From NCBI GenBank assembly GCA_020621965.1, contig JAHRYV010000001.1, positions 1 to 64,000 of the forward strand: a stretch of 64,000 nucleotides of DNA, given 5' to 3'. Origin of the DNA: Curvibacter sp. GTDB lineage: Bacteria > Pseudomonadota > Gammaproteobacteria > Burkholderiales > Burkholderiaceae_C. Within the stretch, counting starts at the first letter, position 1. Every line of letters begins with the position of its first letter. The notes beneath the pieces are model-generated. The model was not told the origin of the DNA. It searched no databases and worked only from the letters and a program-made list of their open reading frames with translations. The position numbers and the translations under genes are program-made. Of the stretch, positions 18,278-26,504 are shown in pieces.

Positions 18278-19321
18278 TCAGCAGGGTGCCTGCAGGGCCT
18301 GCTGCACGCGCTGGGCCGTGATGTCGTTGAGGCAGCGCAGATGGCCCAGCGGGCACTCGCGCTGGAAACAGGGCGCGCAGTCCAGCGGCGGCTGGTAAGC
18401 CGGGTCGTGCTTGAGCCAGAGCACGCGCGCGCGCGCACTCAGCGGCGGCGTGTGCTCGGGGCTGCTGGAGCCGAAGATCGCCACCTGGGGCACGTCCAGG
18501 GCGGCGGCCACGTGCATGAGCCCGGTGTCGTTGCTGATGACACGCCGCGCGCCGGCAATCAGCGCAAAGGCCTCGGCCAGGCTGGTGGCGCCGGCCAGGT
18601 TGCGGCAGTCGGCCCCGGTGGCCAGGGCGCCGATCTCGACCCCCAGCGGGGCCTCCTTGCCCGAGCCGAGCACCAGGACCGGGGCATCAAGCGCGCGCGC
18701 CAATTCGGCGTAACGCGCCACCGGCCAGCGTTTGGCCGGGCCGTACTCAGCGCCGGGCACGAACACGTAATAGCCCCCGCGCGTCAGCCCTTGCCGGGCC
18801 AGCACGGCGTCGACCTGCGCGGGATCGATCCGCAGCTGCGGCCGATCCGTCTCAAGGCCGGACTCGCCGCTGAGGGCCGAGTAGAAGGCCACCATGGGCG
18901 GCCGTTGGCCTTTGGGGGGATTCTTCAGGCGGTGCGTGAGCAGGCCCACACGCGCCTCGCCCAGGTAACCCACGCGTTTCGGGATGCTGGCCAGGAAGGG
19001 CAGCAGCGCACTCTTGAGGGAATTGGGCAGCACATAGGCCACGTCGAAGCGCCCCTTGAGCTGCTGCGCCAGAGCCCGCCGGGCCTTGAACTGCAGACCG
19101 CCGTGGGCAAAGGGAAATTCGATGACCTCGGCCACCTGGGGCATGGCACGGTAGACCGGCGCCACCCAGGGCAGGGCCCCGACGGTGAGCCGCTCGCCGC
19201 GCGCGGCCAGCCGGCGCAGCAGGGGCTCGGTCATGACCGCGTCCCCGATCCACTGGGGCGCAATGACCAGGGCCGCCGGCGCGCGGTCCTGGGGTTTAGT
19301 GGTGAGCGGCGAAATGCTCAC
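18278..19321 (-). CDS. waaF: ADP-heptose:LPS heptosyltransferase II
   Basis: Adds the second L-glycero-D-manno-heptose to the LPS inner core, at the cytoplasmic face of the inner membrane. The 347-residue GT9 protein starts with ALVIAPQWIGDAVMTEPLL (about residues 16-34), has VFVPGAEYGPAKRWP mid-chain and the nucleotide-sugar binding SNDTGLMHVAAALDVPQVAIFGSSSPEHTPP near 265-295, typical of WaaF rather than WaaC. The start is GTG 19321; no later ATG precedes the conserved N-terminus. It overlaps the upstream zinc-ribbon gene by 26 bp, implying translational coupling. Confidence 0.92.
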   Translation of the reverse strand: MSISPLTTKPQDRAPAALVIAPQWIGDAVMTEPLLRRLAARGERLTVGALPWVAPVYRAMPQVAEVIEFPFAHGGLQFKARRALAQQLKGRFDVAYVLPNSLKSALLPFLASIPKRVGYLGEARVGLLTHRLKNPPKGQRPPMVAFYSALSGESGLETDRPQLRIDPAQVDAVLARQGLTRGGYYVFVPGAEYGPAKRWPVARYAELARALDAPVLVLGSGKEAPLGVEIGALATGADCRNLAGATSLAEAFALIAGARRVISNDTGLMHVAAALDVPQVAIFGSSSPEHTPPLSARARVLWLKHDPAYQPPLDCAPCFQRECPLGHLRCLNDITAQRVQQALQAPC

Positions 19322-19502
19322 CGGCCTTCAGCTTGTACACGGTGCCGCAGTAGGGGCACTTGGCCTCGCCGGTGTGGGCCACATCCAGGTAGACCTTGGG
19401 GTGGCTGTTCCACAGCTTCATGTCGGCCTGGGGGCTGGGGCAGTACACGCCGCCCTGTGCGTTCAGGTCTTTGGCCAGCAGTTCAACCGTTTGCTTACTC
19501 AC
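19296..19502 (-). CDS. Small zinc-finger (CHCC-type) protein
   Basis: A 68-residue protein with a Cys-His-Cys-Cys arrangement: Cys in GGVYCPSP, His in NSHPKVYLD, and the pair in KCPYCGTVYKL. This is the zf-CHCC/NDUFS6-like domain found as a stand-alone protein in many proteobacteria, often beside ilvE and waaF. The start is GTG 19502 (VSKQTVELL); upstream in-frame codons run into the intergenic repeat and look non-coding. Function unknown; zinc binding is inferred. Confidence 0.82.
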   Translation of the reverse strand: MSKQTVELLAKDLNAQGGVYCPSPQADMKLWNSHPKVYLDVAHTGEAKCPYCGTVYKLKAGEHFAAHH

Positions 19503-19555
19503 GTGTGCCTCGTTTCTGTATGAATGCGCGGCCCTGGGTCTCATCGCGGAACGCC

Positions 19556-19640
19556 GTGGAACCGGCTTTGCCGGGCCACTGGCGTTGCCCCCTGCAAGGG
19601 GGTGGCGAAGCGACACGCAGTGCGCGCAGCCTGGGGGTGT
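19556..19640. repeat. GC-rich intergenic repeat of Comamonadaceae type
   Basis: The segment between ilvE and the zinc-finger gene contains GGCTTTGCCGGGCCACTGGC, a CCCCCT-GCA-AGGGGG hairpin (19588-19602), CGAAGCGACACG and GCGCGCAGCCTGGGGG. I recall this word order as a recurrent extragenic element in Comamonadaceae genomes; I see no second full copy in this window. It abuts the ilvE stop codon and may serve as its 3' end. Confidence 0.5.
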
Positions 19641-20579
19641 TCAAACTTTCGTCAGCCAGTGGGCGTATTTGGGATTGCGGCCGTTGACGATGTCGAAGAA
19701 GGCGCTCTGGATCTTCTCCGTGATGGGGCCACGCGAACCGATGCCGATCTCGATGCGGTCGAGTTCGCGGATCGGCGTCACTTCAGCGGCGGTACCGGTG
19801 AAGAAGGCTTCGTCGGCGATGTAGACCTCGTCACGCGTGATGCGCTTTTGCACCACGTCCAGGCCCAGGTCCTTGGCGATGTGCAGCACGGTGTTGCGGG
19901 TGATGCCATTGAGCGCGCCGGCCGACAGGTCGGGCGTGTAGATGACGCCGTTCTTGATGACGAAGATGTTCTCGCCGGCGCCTTCGGAGACGAAGCCGGC
20001 GGTGTCGAGCAGCAGGGCCTCGTCGTAGCCGTCGTCGGTGGCTTCCGTATTGGCCAGGATGGAGTTGCTGTAGTTGCTGACCGCCTTGGCCTGCGTCATG
20101 GTAATGTTGACGTGATGGCGCGAGTAGCTGGAAGTCTTGACGCGGATACCGCGCTTCATACCCTCTTCGCCCAGATAGGCGCCCCAGGCCCAGGCCGCCA
20201 CCATCAGGTGGATCGTGTTGCCCTTGGGCGAGACGCCCAGTTTCTTGTCGCCGATCCAGACCAGCGGACGGATGTAGCAGCTCTCCAGCTTGTTGGCGCG
20301 CACCACTTCCTTTTGCGCTTCGTTGATCTGTTCCTTCGTGAACGGGACCTTCATGCGCAGGATCTTGGCGCTGTTGAGCAGACGCTCGGTGTGCTCTTCC
20401 AGGCGGAAGATGGCCGTGCCATTGACGGTGTTGTAGGCACGCACCCCCTCGAAAGCGCCGCAGCCGTAGTGCATCGTATGGGTCAGCACGTGGACCTTGG
20501 CGTCGCGCCACTCCACGAGCTTGCCATCCATCCAGATTTTTCCGTCGCGGTCGGACATCGAGGTCGGTAGGGCGCTCAT
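19641..20579 (-). CDS. ilvE: Branched-chain amino acid aminotransferase
   Basis: PLP enzyme of fold type IV that interconverts Leu/Ile/Val and their keto acids. The 312-residue product shows MSDRDGKIWMDGKLV, HYGCGAFEGVRAY, the PLP-lysine region QAKAVSNYSNS near residue 165, the EATDDGYDEALLLD stretch and GITRNTVLHIAKDLG. ATG 20579 has AGGAA seven bases upstream; a second ATG eight codons in (20558) is less favoured. Probably transcribed with the zinc-finger gene and waaF downstream. Confidence 0.94.
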   Translation of the reverse strand: MSALPTSMSDRDGKIWMDGKLVEWRDAKVHVLTHTMHYGCGAFEGVRAYNTVNGTAIFRLEEHTERLLNSAKILRMKVPFTKEQINEAQKEVVRANKLESCYIRPLVWIGDKKLGVSPKGNTIHLMVAAWAWGAYLGEEGMKRGIRVKTSSYSRHHVNITMTQAKAVSNYSNSILANTEATDDGYDEALLLDTAGFVSEGAGENIFVIKNGVIYTPDLSAGALNGITRNTVLHIAKDLGLDVVQKRITRDEVYIADEAFFTGTAAEVTPIRELDRIEIGIGSRGPITEKIQSAFFDIVNGRNPKYAHWLTKV

Positions 20580-20630
20580 CGTTGAATTCCTAAGTGGGTC
20601 AGCCCGGCAAACGGGCACAAAAATGCCATT

Positions 20631-21056
20631 TTACGGGCCCGGACGGGTGGTCGCCCCCTCTTCGGCAGCCTCGGGGCGGCGCAGCTCCCAGCGCACCAGC
20701 TTGCCCTGCAGGAATTCACAGGTCACCGAGCTGTCGGAGGGGTCGGTCCAGCGGAAGATCTCGGGCTGGCTGTCGGGCGGGCTGAGCGGCTCGCCCAGGG
20801 CGCGCGTCAGCGCCACCACGTGCATCAGCGTCATGCCGGACTTGAGCTTGACCTGCAGCATGACCGCGCTGCCCACGTAACCCAGGGGGCTGTCAGCGGC
20901 GCGCTTGAGGACGTGCATGAGGCGGGTGAAGTGCAGCAGCAGCCACAGCATGAGGCCGCCCGCGGCCAGGGCCACGCCGGCCCAGCCCCAGACCCGGTAA
21001 CCGGCCATGACCAGCAGCACGCTGGCGATCGGGATCAGGATGTTCTGAATACGCAT
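20631..21056 (-). CDS. Small inner-membrane protein, function unknown
   Basis: A 141-residue protein with two predicted transmembrane helices near the N-terminus (ILIPIASVLLVMAGYRVWG and GVALAAGGLMLWLLLHF), then a cytoplasmic domain with SAVMLQVKLKSGMTLMHVVALT and a C-terminal SVTCEFLQGKLVRWELRRP. I do not recognise a named family. It lies 32 bp downstream of the QseC-like kinase on the same strand and may be the last gene of that operon. Confidence 0.7.
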   Translation of the reverse strand: MRIQNILIPIASVLLVMAGYRVWGWAGVALAAGGLMLWLLLHFTRLMHVLKRAADSPLGYVGSAVMLQVKLKSGMTLMHVVALTRALGEPLSPPDSQPEIFRWTDPSDSSVTCEFLQGKLVRWELRRPEAAEEGATTRPGP

Positions 21057-21088
21057 GCCCGGATTCTGACGCATGCCACCCGGCGGAT

Positions 21089-22438
21089 TCAGCCCGCGGC
21101 GGCCCCAGGCTGCGGCCAGTGCACCGTGACCGCCAGACCACCCAGCTGCGGCGAGCGGCCCAGTTCGATGCGCGCGCCGCTGACCTGGGCGATGCGCCGC
21201 ACGATGGACCAGCCCAGGCCGCTGCCGGACTGCGTCTGGCCCGGCGGGCGGTAGAAGCGCTCCCCCAGGCGGTCCAGCTCGGCCGGGGTCAGGCCGGGGC
21301 CGCTGTCCTCCACGGCCAGCACGGTCTGCCCGGCCTGCGTGTGCACACTCACGCGCACCGTGGCCGCCCCCGGGCTGTAACGCAGGGCGTTGTCGACCAG
21401 ATTGCGCAGCAGCACGCCCAGCAACAGTTCCTGGCCCGCCACGGGGCACGGACCGCTGGCGTCGAGCTCCAGCTGCTGGCGCCGCGCCAGCGCGCCGGGC
21501 GCCAGTTCGGCCAGCACCCGGCGCGCCAGTTCGCTCATGTCCAGCGGCAGGACCGGTGCCGCCGGCGCGGCCTCCAGGCGCGCCAGCGTCAGCAACTGCT
21601 CGACCAGATGGGTGGCGCGGTCGCAGCCAGCCAGCGTCGCCAGCAGGGCATGGCGGCGCCCGGCCTCGTCCTCGCCCGCACCCAGCGCCACCTGGGCCTG
21701 GGCACGGATGGCCGCGATCGGGGTGCGCAGTTCATGCGCGGCGTCGGCCGTGAAGCGGCGCTCGGCGTCCAGCAGGCCCGCAATGCGCTCCAGCAGGGCG
21801 TTGAGCGAGCGCACCAGCGGCTCCATCTCGATGGGCAAGCCGGCCAGCACCACCGGCTCCAGCGCGTCGGGCCGGCGCCGCTCCAGCGTCCGGCTCAGCT
21901 GATGCAGCGGCAGCAGGCCGCGGTACACCGCCCACCAGACCGCCAGCGCCAGCAGCGGCAGCGCGATGACCAGCGGCCACAACACGCTGCGCAGCACGGC
22001 GCGCAGGATCGCGCGGCGCGAGGCGATCTGCTCGCCGACATAGACCTGCACGTCGCGCTCGGCGCCCTGGGTGGCGTAGACGCGCCACTCGGCGCCGTCC
22101 TCCAGGCGCACGGTGGCAAAGCCGTCGTCGATCTGCGCCATGGGCGTGAGTCCGGCCCGGGCCGAATGCAGCACCAGCCGGCCTTCGTGAAAGACCTGGA
22201 AGGCCACACGCGGCGCGTACTTGTGCAGATCGGGGGCGTCGGCGTGTTCCTGGTCCTCGGGCTCGCCCGACTGGTTCACCACCAGCAGCGCGGCGGCCTG
22301 GGCCAGGTGACCGTCGAGCAGTTCATCGAGTTCGTGGCGCGCGTCGCGCCAGGTCATGAAGGCCGCGCCCAGCCAGACCACGATCACCAGCCCCAGCACC
22401 AGGGCCAGCAGGCGGGCCTGCAGCGAGTGCCGCTTCAT
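21089..22438 (-). CDS. qseC: QseC-like sensor histidine kinase
   Basis: A 449-residue kinase: membrane helix at about residues 8-28, a periplasmic domain of about 125 residues, a second helix near 152-172, HAMP to about 225, H-box His235 in ADAAHELRTPIAAI, N-box LLRNLVDNALRYSPG, then EDSGPGLTP and GSGLGWSIVRRI. The sequence order and the QseB-like partner support a QseC-type assignment. Its start overlaps the regulator stop by four bases (ATGA). In SHP/DHC/cytochrome b clusters, QseBC-like pairs are a known neighbour, so its signal may be redox or oxygen related (inference). Confidence 0.87.
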   Translation of the reverse strand: MKRHSLQARLLALVLGLVIVVWLGAAFMTWRDARHELDELLDGHLAQAAALLVVNQSGEPEDQEHADAPDLHKYAPRVAFQVFHEGRLVLHSARAGLTPMAQIDDGFATVRLEDGAEWRVYATQGAERDVQVYVGEQIASRRAILRAVLRSVLWPLVIALPLLALAVWWAVYRGLLPLHQLSRTLERRRPDALEPVVLAGLPIEMEPLVRSLNALLERIAGLLDAERRFTADAAHELRTPIAAIRAQAQVALGAGEDEAGRRHALLATLAGCDRATHLVEQLLTLARLEAAPAAPVLPLDMSELARRVLAELAPGALARRQQLELDASGPCPVAGQELLLGVLLRNLVDNALRYSPGAATVRVSVHTQAGQTVLAVEDSGPGLTPAELDRLGERFYRPPGQTQSGSGLGWSIVRRIAQVSGARIELGRSPQLGGLAVTVHWPQPGAAAG

Positions 22439-23106
22439 GGCGCCTCGCGCTCGCGCGCCATGGTGTAACCCACACCGCGCACGGTCTGGATCAGCTCGGC
22501 GGGCAGCTTGCGCCGCAGGTGGTGGATGTGCACCTCGATGGCGTTGCTCTCCACCTCGTGGCCCCAGCTGTAGAGCTGCTGTTCCAGCTGCTCTCGTGTG
22601 AGCACCCGGCCGGCATTGCGCATCAGCGCGTGCAGCAGATCGAATTCGCGTGTGGACAGGGCCACCGGCGCGCCGGCATGGCGCACCTGGCGCGCCGCCG
22701 GCTCCAGCACCACGGACCCGCAACGCAGGCTGTCCTGCACCTGCCCGTGGGCGCGGCGCACCAGCGCGCGCAGCCGTGCGCCCAGTTCGTGCAGGTCCAC
22801 CGGCTTGACCACGTAGTCGTCGGCGCCCAGGTCCAGGCCGCGGATGCGATCGGGCACGGCATCGCGCGCGGTCAGCACCAGCACCGGGGTGGTGGCGCCA
22901 CGCTCGCGCAGTTGCGCCAGCACATCCAGACCATCTTTCAGCGGCAGGCCCAGGTCGAGCACACCGGCGGCGTAGACGCCGCTGGCCAGTTCGCGCTCGG
23001 CGGCCTGGCCGTCGCGCACCCAGTCGACCTGAAACCCCTGCTGGCGCAGGCCGGCACGCAGGCCGTCGCCGAGCATGGGGTCATCTTCTGCCAGCAGGAT
23101 GCGCAT
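22435..23106 (-). CDS. qseB: QseB-like OmpR-family response regulator
   Basis: A 223-residue regulator with acidic residues in LLAEDDPML, phospho-acceptor Asp51 (GVLDLGLP), VLTARD and YVVKPVDL in the receiver, and a winged helix ending VHIHHLRRKL and TVRGVGYTM. PmrA/QseB-type regulators bind TTAA-containing direct repeats, and a matching repeat lies upstream of this operon at 24712-24728. It lies 2 bp after the cytochrome b gene and overlaps the kinase gene. Confidence 0.9.
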   Translation of the reverse strand: MRILLAEDDPMLGDGLRAGLRQQGFQVDWVRDGQAAERELASGVYAAGVLDLGLPLKDGLDVLAQLRERGATTPVLVLTARDAVPDRIRGLDLGADDYVVKPVDLHELGARLRALVRRAHGQVQDSLRCGSVVLEPAARQVRHAGAPVALSTREFDLLHALMRNAGRVLTREQLEQQLYSWGHEVESNAIEVHIHHLRRKLPAELIQTVRGVGYTMAREREAP

Positions 23107-23108
23107 CG

Positions 23109-23786
23109 TCAGTCGTCGTAGTCTTCGCTGTATTGTGCGCCCGCCGCCGGGGCCGGGGCGCTGCGCCATTGCTGCACCCAGAAGGCCAGCACCGCCAGCA
23201 GCAGCAGCACACCCAGCACGCGCCAGGCGCGGCGGATGCCCTCTTGCGGCGCGCCCTGCTTGCGACCGCTCACCATGGCGCGCACCAGGTTCTCGTGGTG
23301 CAGCCAGCCCGACAGCAGGACCGCGCCCACGTGCAGGCCGACCAGCGCCAGCATGGTGCCGGCCACGCCTTCGTGCAGGTCCTCCAGCCAATCGCCACCG
23401 ATGTCGTGGTAGATCGACCAGCCCGAGAGCACCAGCACGGCGCCCAGGGCCAGCAGCGCCACGATGGCCAGCGCGCCGGCCGGGTTGTGGCCCGTGTGGT
23501 GCTCGGGCCGTCCGGCGACGAGGGAACCCAGATAACGCAGCACCGCCGCCGGCCCGCGCACGAAGCTGGCAAAACGCGCGTGGCGCGTGCCCACCAGGCC
23601 CCAGAGCAGGCGGAAGACCAGCAGGCCGCCCACGGTATAGCCCAGCGTCACATGCACCAGGCGCCAGCGCTCGCTCTCGGCCGTCACATACGCGCCGGCA
23701 AAGCTCAGGGCCAACAGCCAGTGGAAGACGCGTGTGGGCAGGTCCCAGACCAGGATACGCATGGAAGTTGAGGTGTTGGTGCTCAT
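23109..23786 (-). CDS. Cytochrome b561-type membrane protein of the SHP/DHC cluster
   Basis: A 225-residue di-heme b-type cytochrome expected to pass electrons between quinol and the periplasmic c-cytochromes. Four to five transmembrane helices are visible, with heme-ligand candidates in VWDLPTRVFHWLLALSF, WRLVHVTLGY, LEDLHEGVAG and VGLHVGAVLLSGWLHHENLVRAM, the last being a typical ending of this family. It lies between the diheme cytochrome (3 bp) and qseB (2 bp), so it is certainly operonic. Confidence 0.88.
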   Translation of the reverse strand: MSTNTSTSMRILVWDLPTRVFHWLLALSFAGAYVTAESERWRLVHVTLGYTVGGLLVFRLLWGLVGTRHARFASFVRGPAAVLRYLGSLVAGRPEHHTGHNPAGALAIVALLALGAVLVLSGWSIYHDIGGDWLEDLHEGVAGTMLALVGLHVGAVLLSGWLHHENLVRAMVSGRKQGAPQEGIRRAWRVLGVLLLLAVLAFWVQQWRSAPAPAAGAQYSEDYDD

Positions 23787-23789
23787 GGT

Positions 23790-24269
23790 TTACCTCGGCA
23801 GACGGATGTCGCGTTCGTTGAAGCGGCCCTGGGCCGCGTTGGTGTGGCAGGCCGCGCAGTTGGCCGCGCTCTTGACCGCCGGATGGCGCCAGAGTTCCGG
23901 CGGCACTTCGTCGGCACGGTGCTTGCGCAGAAACCAGGCCGAGCGGGTGATGCGGTTCTCCGGCGGCGCCTCGTTCACGCGCTTGTAGGTGCCGGCGTGG
24001 CGGTCGAGCCAACCGGCGATCTCCTGCACGCCGGCGGCGTCGAGCGTGGCGTCGCTGCCGTAGTGCTGGTCGAGCGAGTTCATGAGGCGCTGCCACGACA
24101 CGGCCGGCAGCAGGCCGGGCGGATAGGCGATGTGGCAGGCGGCGCATTCCTGCTCGTACCGGGGCAGCAGGGGCACACGCGCGCCGGGGCCGTCGGCCCG
24201 GGCCGGCAGCAGCAAGGTCAGGAGCAGCACACCGGTCAGTGCGCGCAGCGTCGAATACAGGGTGGGCAT
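23790..24269 (-). CDS. Diheme cytochrome c (DHC-like)
   Basis: A 159-residue periplasmic cytochrome with a signal peptide (LTGVLLLTLLLPARA) and two CxxCH heme sites, both CAACH, one near residue 43 and one near residue 140. Size, spacing and gene order match the DHC proteins that partner SHP. It probably relays electrons between the membrane cytochrome b and the SHP protein encoded 10 bp upstream. Confidence 0.9.
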   Translation of the reverse strand: MPTLYSTLRALTGVLLLTLLLPARADGPGARVPLLPRYEQECAACHIAYPPGLLPAVSWQRLMNSLDQHYGSDATLDAAGVQEIAGWLDRHAGTYKRVNEAPPENRITRSAWFLRKHRADEVPPELWRHPAVKSAANCAACHTNAAQGRFNERDIRLPR

Positions 24270-24279
24270 GGTGGTCCTT

Positions 24280-24675
24280 TCAGCGTCCGGCGCTCAGCAG
24301 CCAGGCCAATACATCGGCTTTCTCGCCGGCACTGCACTCGCGCCCCAGCACGTCCTTGCAGTTGCGGCGGAACCATTTCTCGGTCTTGGCGGCATCGCTG
24401 AAGCGTTGCGGGTTCGCGCCCGGCGCCAGCGGTGCGATGGTCTTGCCCGTGCTCGCGTGCTGGCCTTCGGTCGTCGGCCGGCTCGTGTGACAGGAGCTGC
24501 AACTCCATTCACGGCCGTGGCGCTGCGTGAAAAACTGCTGGCCGCGGGCGGCGTCCGCCGCGGCACCGGCCTCTCGCGTATAGCCGGCAAGCTGTTCGGA
24601 TGCGGTGGTGGCATGGGCCGTTGTTGCCAGCAGCAGCGCGCTCAGACAGATGGGTACGAATTTCAGGGTTTTCAT
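24280..24675 (-). CDS. SHP-like monoheme cytochrome c (DUF1924)
   Basis: A 131-residue exported protein: signal peptide (ICLSALLLATTAHA), one heme site CSSCH near residue 59 after an FFTQRHGREW segment, and a C-terminal WFRRNCKDVLGREC containing an Asn flanked by two cysteines. In Sphaeroides heme protein an Asn is the sixth heme ligand that lets the reduced heme bind oxygen or NO, and a disulfide lies nearby; the RRNC...C pattern is the candidate equivalent. It is the first gene of the cytochrome/two-component operon. Confidence 0.83.
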   Translation of the reverse strand: MKTLKFVPICLSALLLATTAHATTASEQLAGYTREAGAAADAARGQQFFTQRHGREWSCSSCHTSRPTTEGQHASTGKTIAPLAPGANPQRFSDAAKTEKWFRRNCKDVLGRECSAGEKADVLAWLLSAGR

Positions 24676-24711
24676 GGCATCTCCTATGGAACGTCATGCT
24701 AGAGAGCCCGG

Positions 24712-24728
24712 ATTAATGTTTTCTTAAG
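24712..24728 (-). promoter_or_regulatory. Candidate QseB/PmrA-type box upstream of the cytochrome operon
   Basis: Reading the minus strand, CTTAAG-N5-ATTAAT lies 37-53 bases before the SHP start codon. This is a two-half-site direct TTAA repeat with the five-base spacing known for PmrA/QseB-class regulators. The operon encodes such a regulator, so autoregulation is plausible. GGAG is present as the ribosome site of the SHP gene (GGAGATGCC before ATG). Confidence 0.55.
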
Positions 24729-24853
24729 CGCGGCCTCACGACCCGCGCTGACATCGATGGCCGGCGTGGTTACCCGCGTTTACAAACACCTTGCGCTACG
24801 GCCGCGCGGCCGCGCTAAGCTGGGCCCAGGAGCCCCCCTCGCTGGCCACACAT

Positions 24854-25648
24854 ATGACGGACGCCATCACACCCCTGCTGATTTCGATCACCATCCCCCT
24901 GCTCTTCTGGTGGCTGGCGCGCAAGTACCCCGCGCCCGAGCTGAGCCAGGACGGCCCCAGCCTGGAAGAGCTGGCGCCCCGGTTTCGCAAGTGGGAATGG
25001 GTGCTCGTGCTCGTTTACATGGCGCTGTGGGCTCCGGTGGCCGCCGCGCTGGCGGCCCCTTTGCGCTGGCTGGCCGAATGGCAGGCGCGCTCCATGCAGG
25101 TGGACGCCCAGACCTTCGTCTTCTATATGGAAGACGCCGCCTGGTGGTTGCCGGCCTTTTTCATGGCGCTGCTGCTGTCCGGCCTGCTGCTGACACCGCT
25201 GCTCAAGGCCGTGCTCAAGCAGAGCTACCGCGATTACGAGCGCTACAACGCCTTGCGCTACGGTTTCGACCAGCGGCGTGTGCTCAAGGGCCTGGCCGTG
25301 CTCGTCTGCACGGGCTGCGCGCTGCTCATCTATGTGTTTTTCGATGCTTATGTCGTGGCCTCGCCCCGGGAGTTGCGCGTGAACACCCTGTTCGGGCCCG
25401 AGCGCCGCTACGAGTACCCACAGATCACCGAGATCGTCACGGCGCCGGCCCTCGTCGCCCCCAACGGCAACACCGTGTACCGGCGCGTTTTTCTGCTCCG
25501 GTTCGCCGACGGCAGCAGTTACAGCACCGACAACATGCCCCAGCAGGAGCTGGGCGGGCGCTCGCGCACGCAGTGGATCGAATTCATCGCCGGGCAAAGC
25601 GGCCGGTCCCCGACGGAGAAGGCCGTGTTCCAGCGCGGCGAGCTCTGA
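24854..25648 (+). CDS. Membrane protein of unknown function
   Basis: A 264-residue protein with about four transmembrane helices (ITPLLISITIPLLFWWLA, EWVLVLVYMALWAPVAAALA, WWLPAFFMALLLSGLLLTP and LAVLVCTGCALLIYVFFDAYVV), then a soluble domain of about 95 residues with RYEYPQITEIVTAPALV and VFLLRFADGSSYSTDNM. The tail resembles a PH-like or DUF-type beta domain, but I recognise no named family. ATG 24854 begins just before the first helix. It stands alone, convergent with the aldo/keto reductase gene. Confidence 0.7.
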   Translation: MTDAITPLLISITIPLLFWWLARKYPAPELSQDGPSLEELAPRFRKWEWVLVLVYMALWAPVAAALAAPLRWLAEWQARSMQVDAQTFVFYMEDAAWWLPAFFMALLLSGLLLTPLLKAVLKQSYRDYERYNALRYGFDQRRVLKGLAVLVCTGCALLIYVFFDAYVVASPRELRVNTLFGPERRYEYPQITEIVTAPALVAPNGNTVYRRVFLLRFADGSSYSTDNMPQQELGGRSRTQWIEFIAGQSGRSPTEKAVFQRGEL

Positions 25649-25670
25649 GCGGCTGCGGCGCTCCCGGGGC

Positions 25671-26504
25671 TCAGAGCATTTCCAGCGGCGTCGGACCCGT
25701 TGGCGGCGCGAACAGGCGGTCGAGTTCGGCCAGCTGCTCCACGCCCAGGACGATGTCGCGCGCGGCCGCGTTTTCTCGCACACGCGCCGGTGTGACGGAC
25801 TTCGGGATCGCGATCACGCCGTCTTGCGCCAGCAGCCAGGCCAGCGCGACCTGCGCGGCTGTCATGCCATGGCGGCGCGCAAAGTCCCGCAGACCGTGGT
25901 GCCGCAACAGCCGCCCCTGCTCGATGGGCGAATAGGCCATGGTGGCCACACCGTGCTGGCGCAGCCAGGGCAGCAGATCCCACTCGATGCCGCGGCGGCC
26001 CAGGTTGTAGAGCAGCTGGTTGGCCGCGCAGGCACTGCCACCCGGCACCTGCCAGAGTTCCTGCAGGTCGGCCAGGTCCAGGTTGCTCACGCCCCAGTGG
26101 CGGATCTTGCCGGCGTCTTGCAGGGCCGCGAAGGCCTCCACGGTCTCGGCCAGGGGATAGGAACCGCGCCAGTGCAAGAGATACAGATCAATGCGGTCGG
26201 TCTTCAGGCGCCTGAGGCTGCGCTCGCAGGCCGCGATGGCGCCCTGGCGCGAGGCGTTGTGCGGGTAGACCTTGCTGACCAGGAAGGCCTGCTCGCGCCG
26301 GCCGGCCAGGGCCTCGCCCACCACCTGCTCGGCCCCGCCCTCGGCATACATCTCGGCGGTGTCGATCAACGTCAGCCCCAGGTCCAGCCCCAGCTGCAGC
26401 GCGGCAATTTCATCCTTGCGCGCGCTGCGGTCCTCGCCCATGTACCAGCTGCCCTGGCCCAAGGCCGGAAGCAGTTCACCCGAGGGCAGGCGCACCTGTT
26501 TCAT
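25671..26504 (-). CDS. Aldo/keto reductase
   Basis: A 277-residue NAD(P)H-dependent TIM-barrel oxidoreductase. The catalytic tetrad is visible: Asp and Tyr in [12 protein letters not shown] near residues 47-58, Lys in [10 protein letters not shown] near 77, and His in LYLLHWRG near 108. The C-terminal cofactor site reads [14 protein letters not shown]. Substrate cannot be predicted. Its ATG overlaps the stop of the GlcG/HbpS-family gene by four bases, so the two are co-translated. Confidence 0.9.
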   Translation of the reverse strand: MKQVRLPSGELLPALGQGSWYMGEDRSARKDEIAALQLGLDLGLTLIDTAEMYAEGGAEQVVGEALAGRREQAFLVSKVYPHNASRQGAIAACERSLRRLKTDRIDLYLLHWRGSYPLAETVEAFAALQDAGKIRHWGVSNLDLADLQELWQVPGGSACAANQLLYNLGRRGIEWDLLPWLRQHGVATMAYSPIEQGRLLRHHGLRDFARRHGMTAAQVALAWLLAQDGVIAIPKSVTPARVRENAAARDIVLGVEQLAELDRLFAPPTGPTPLEML

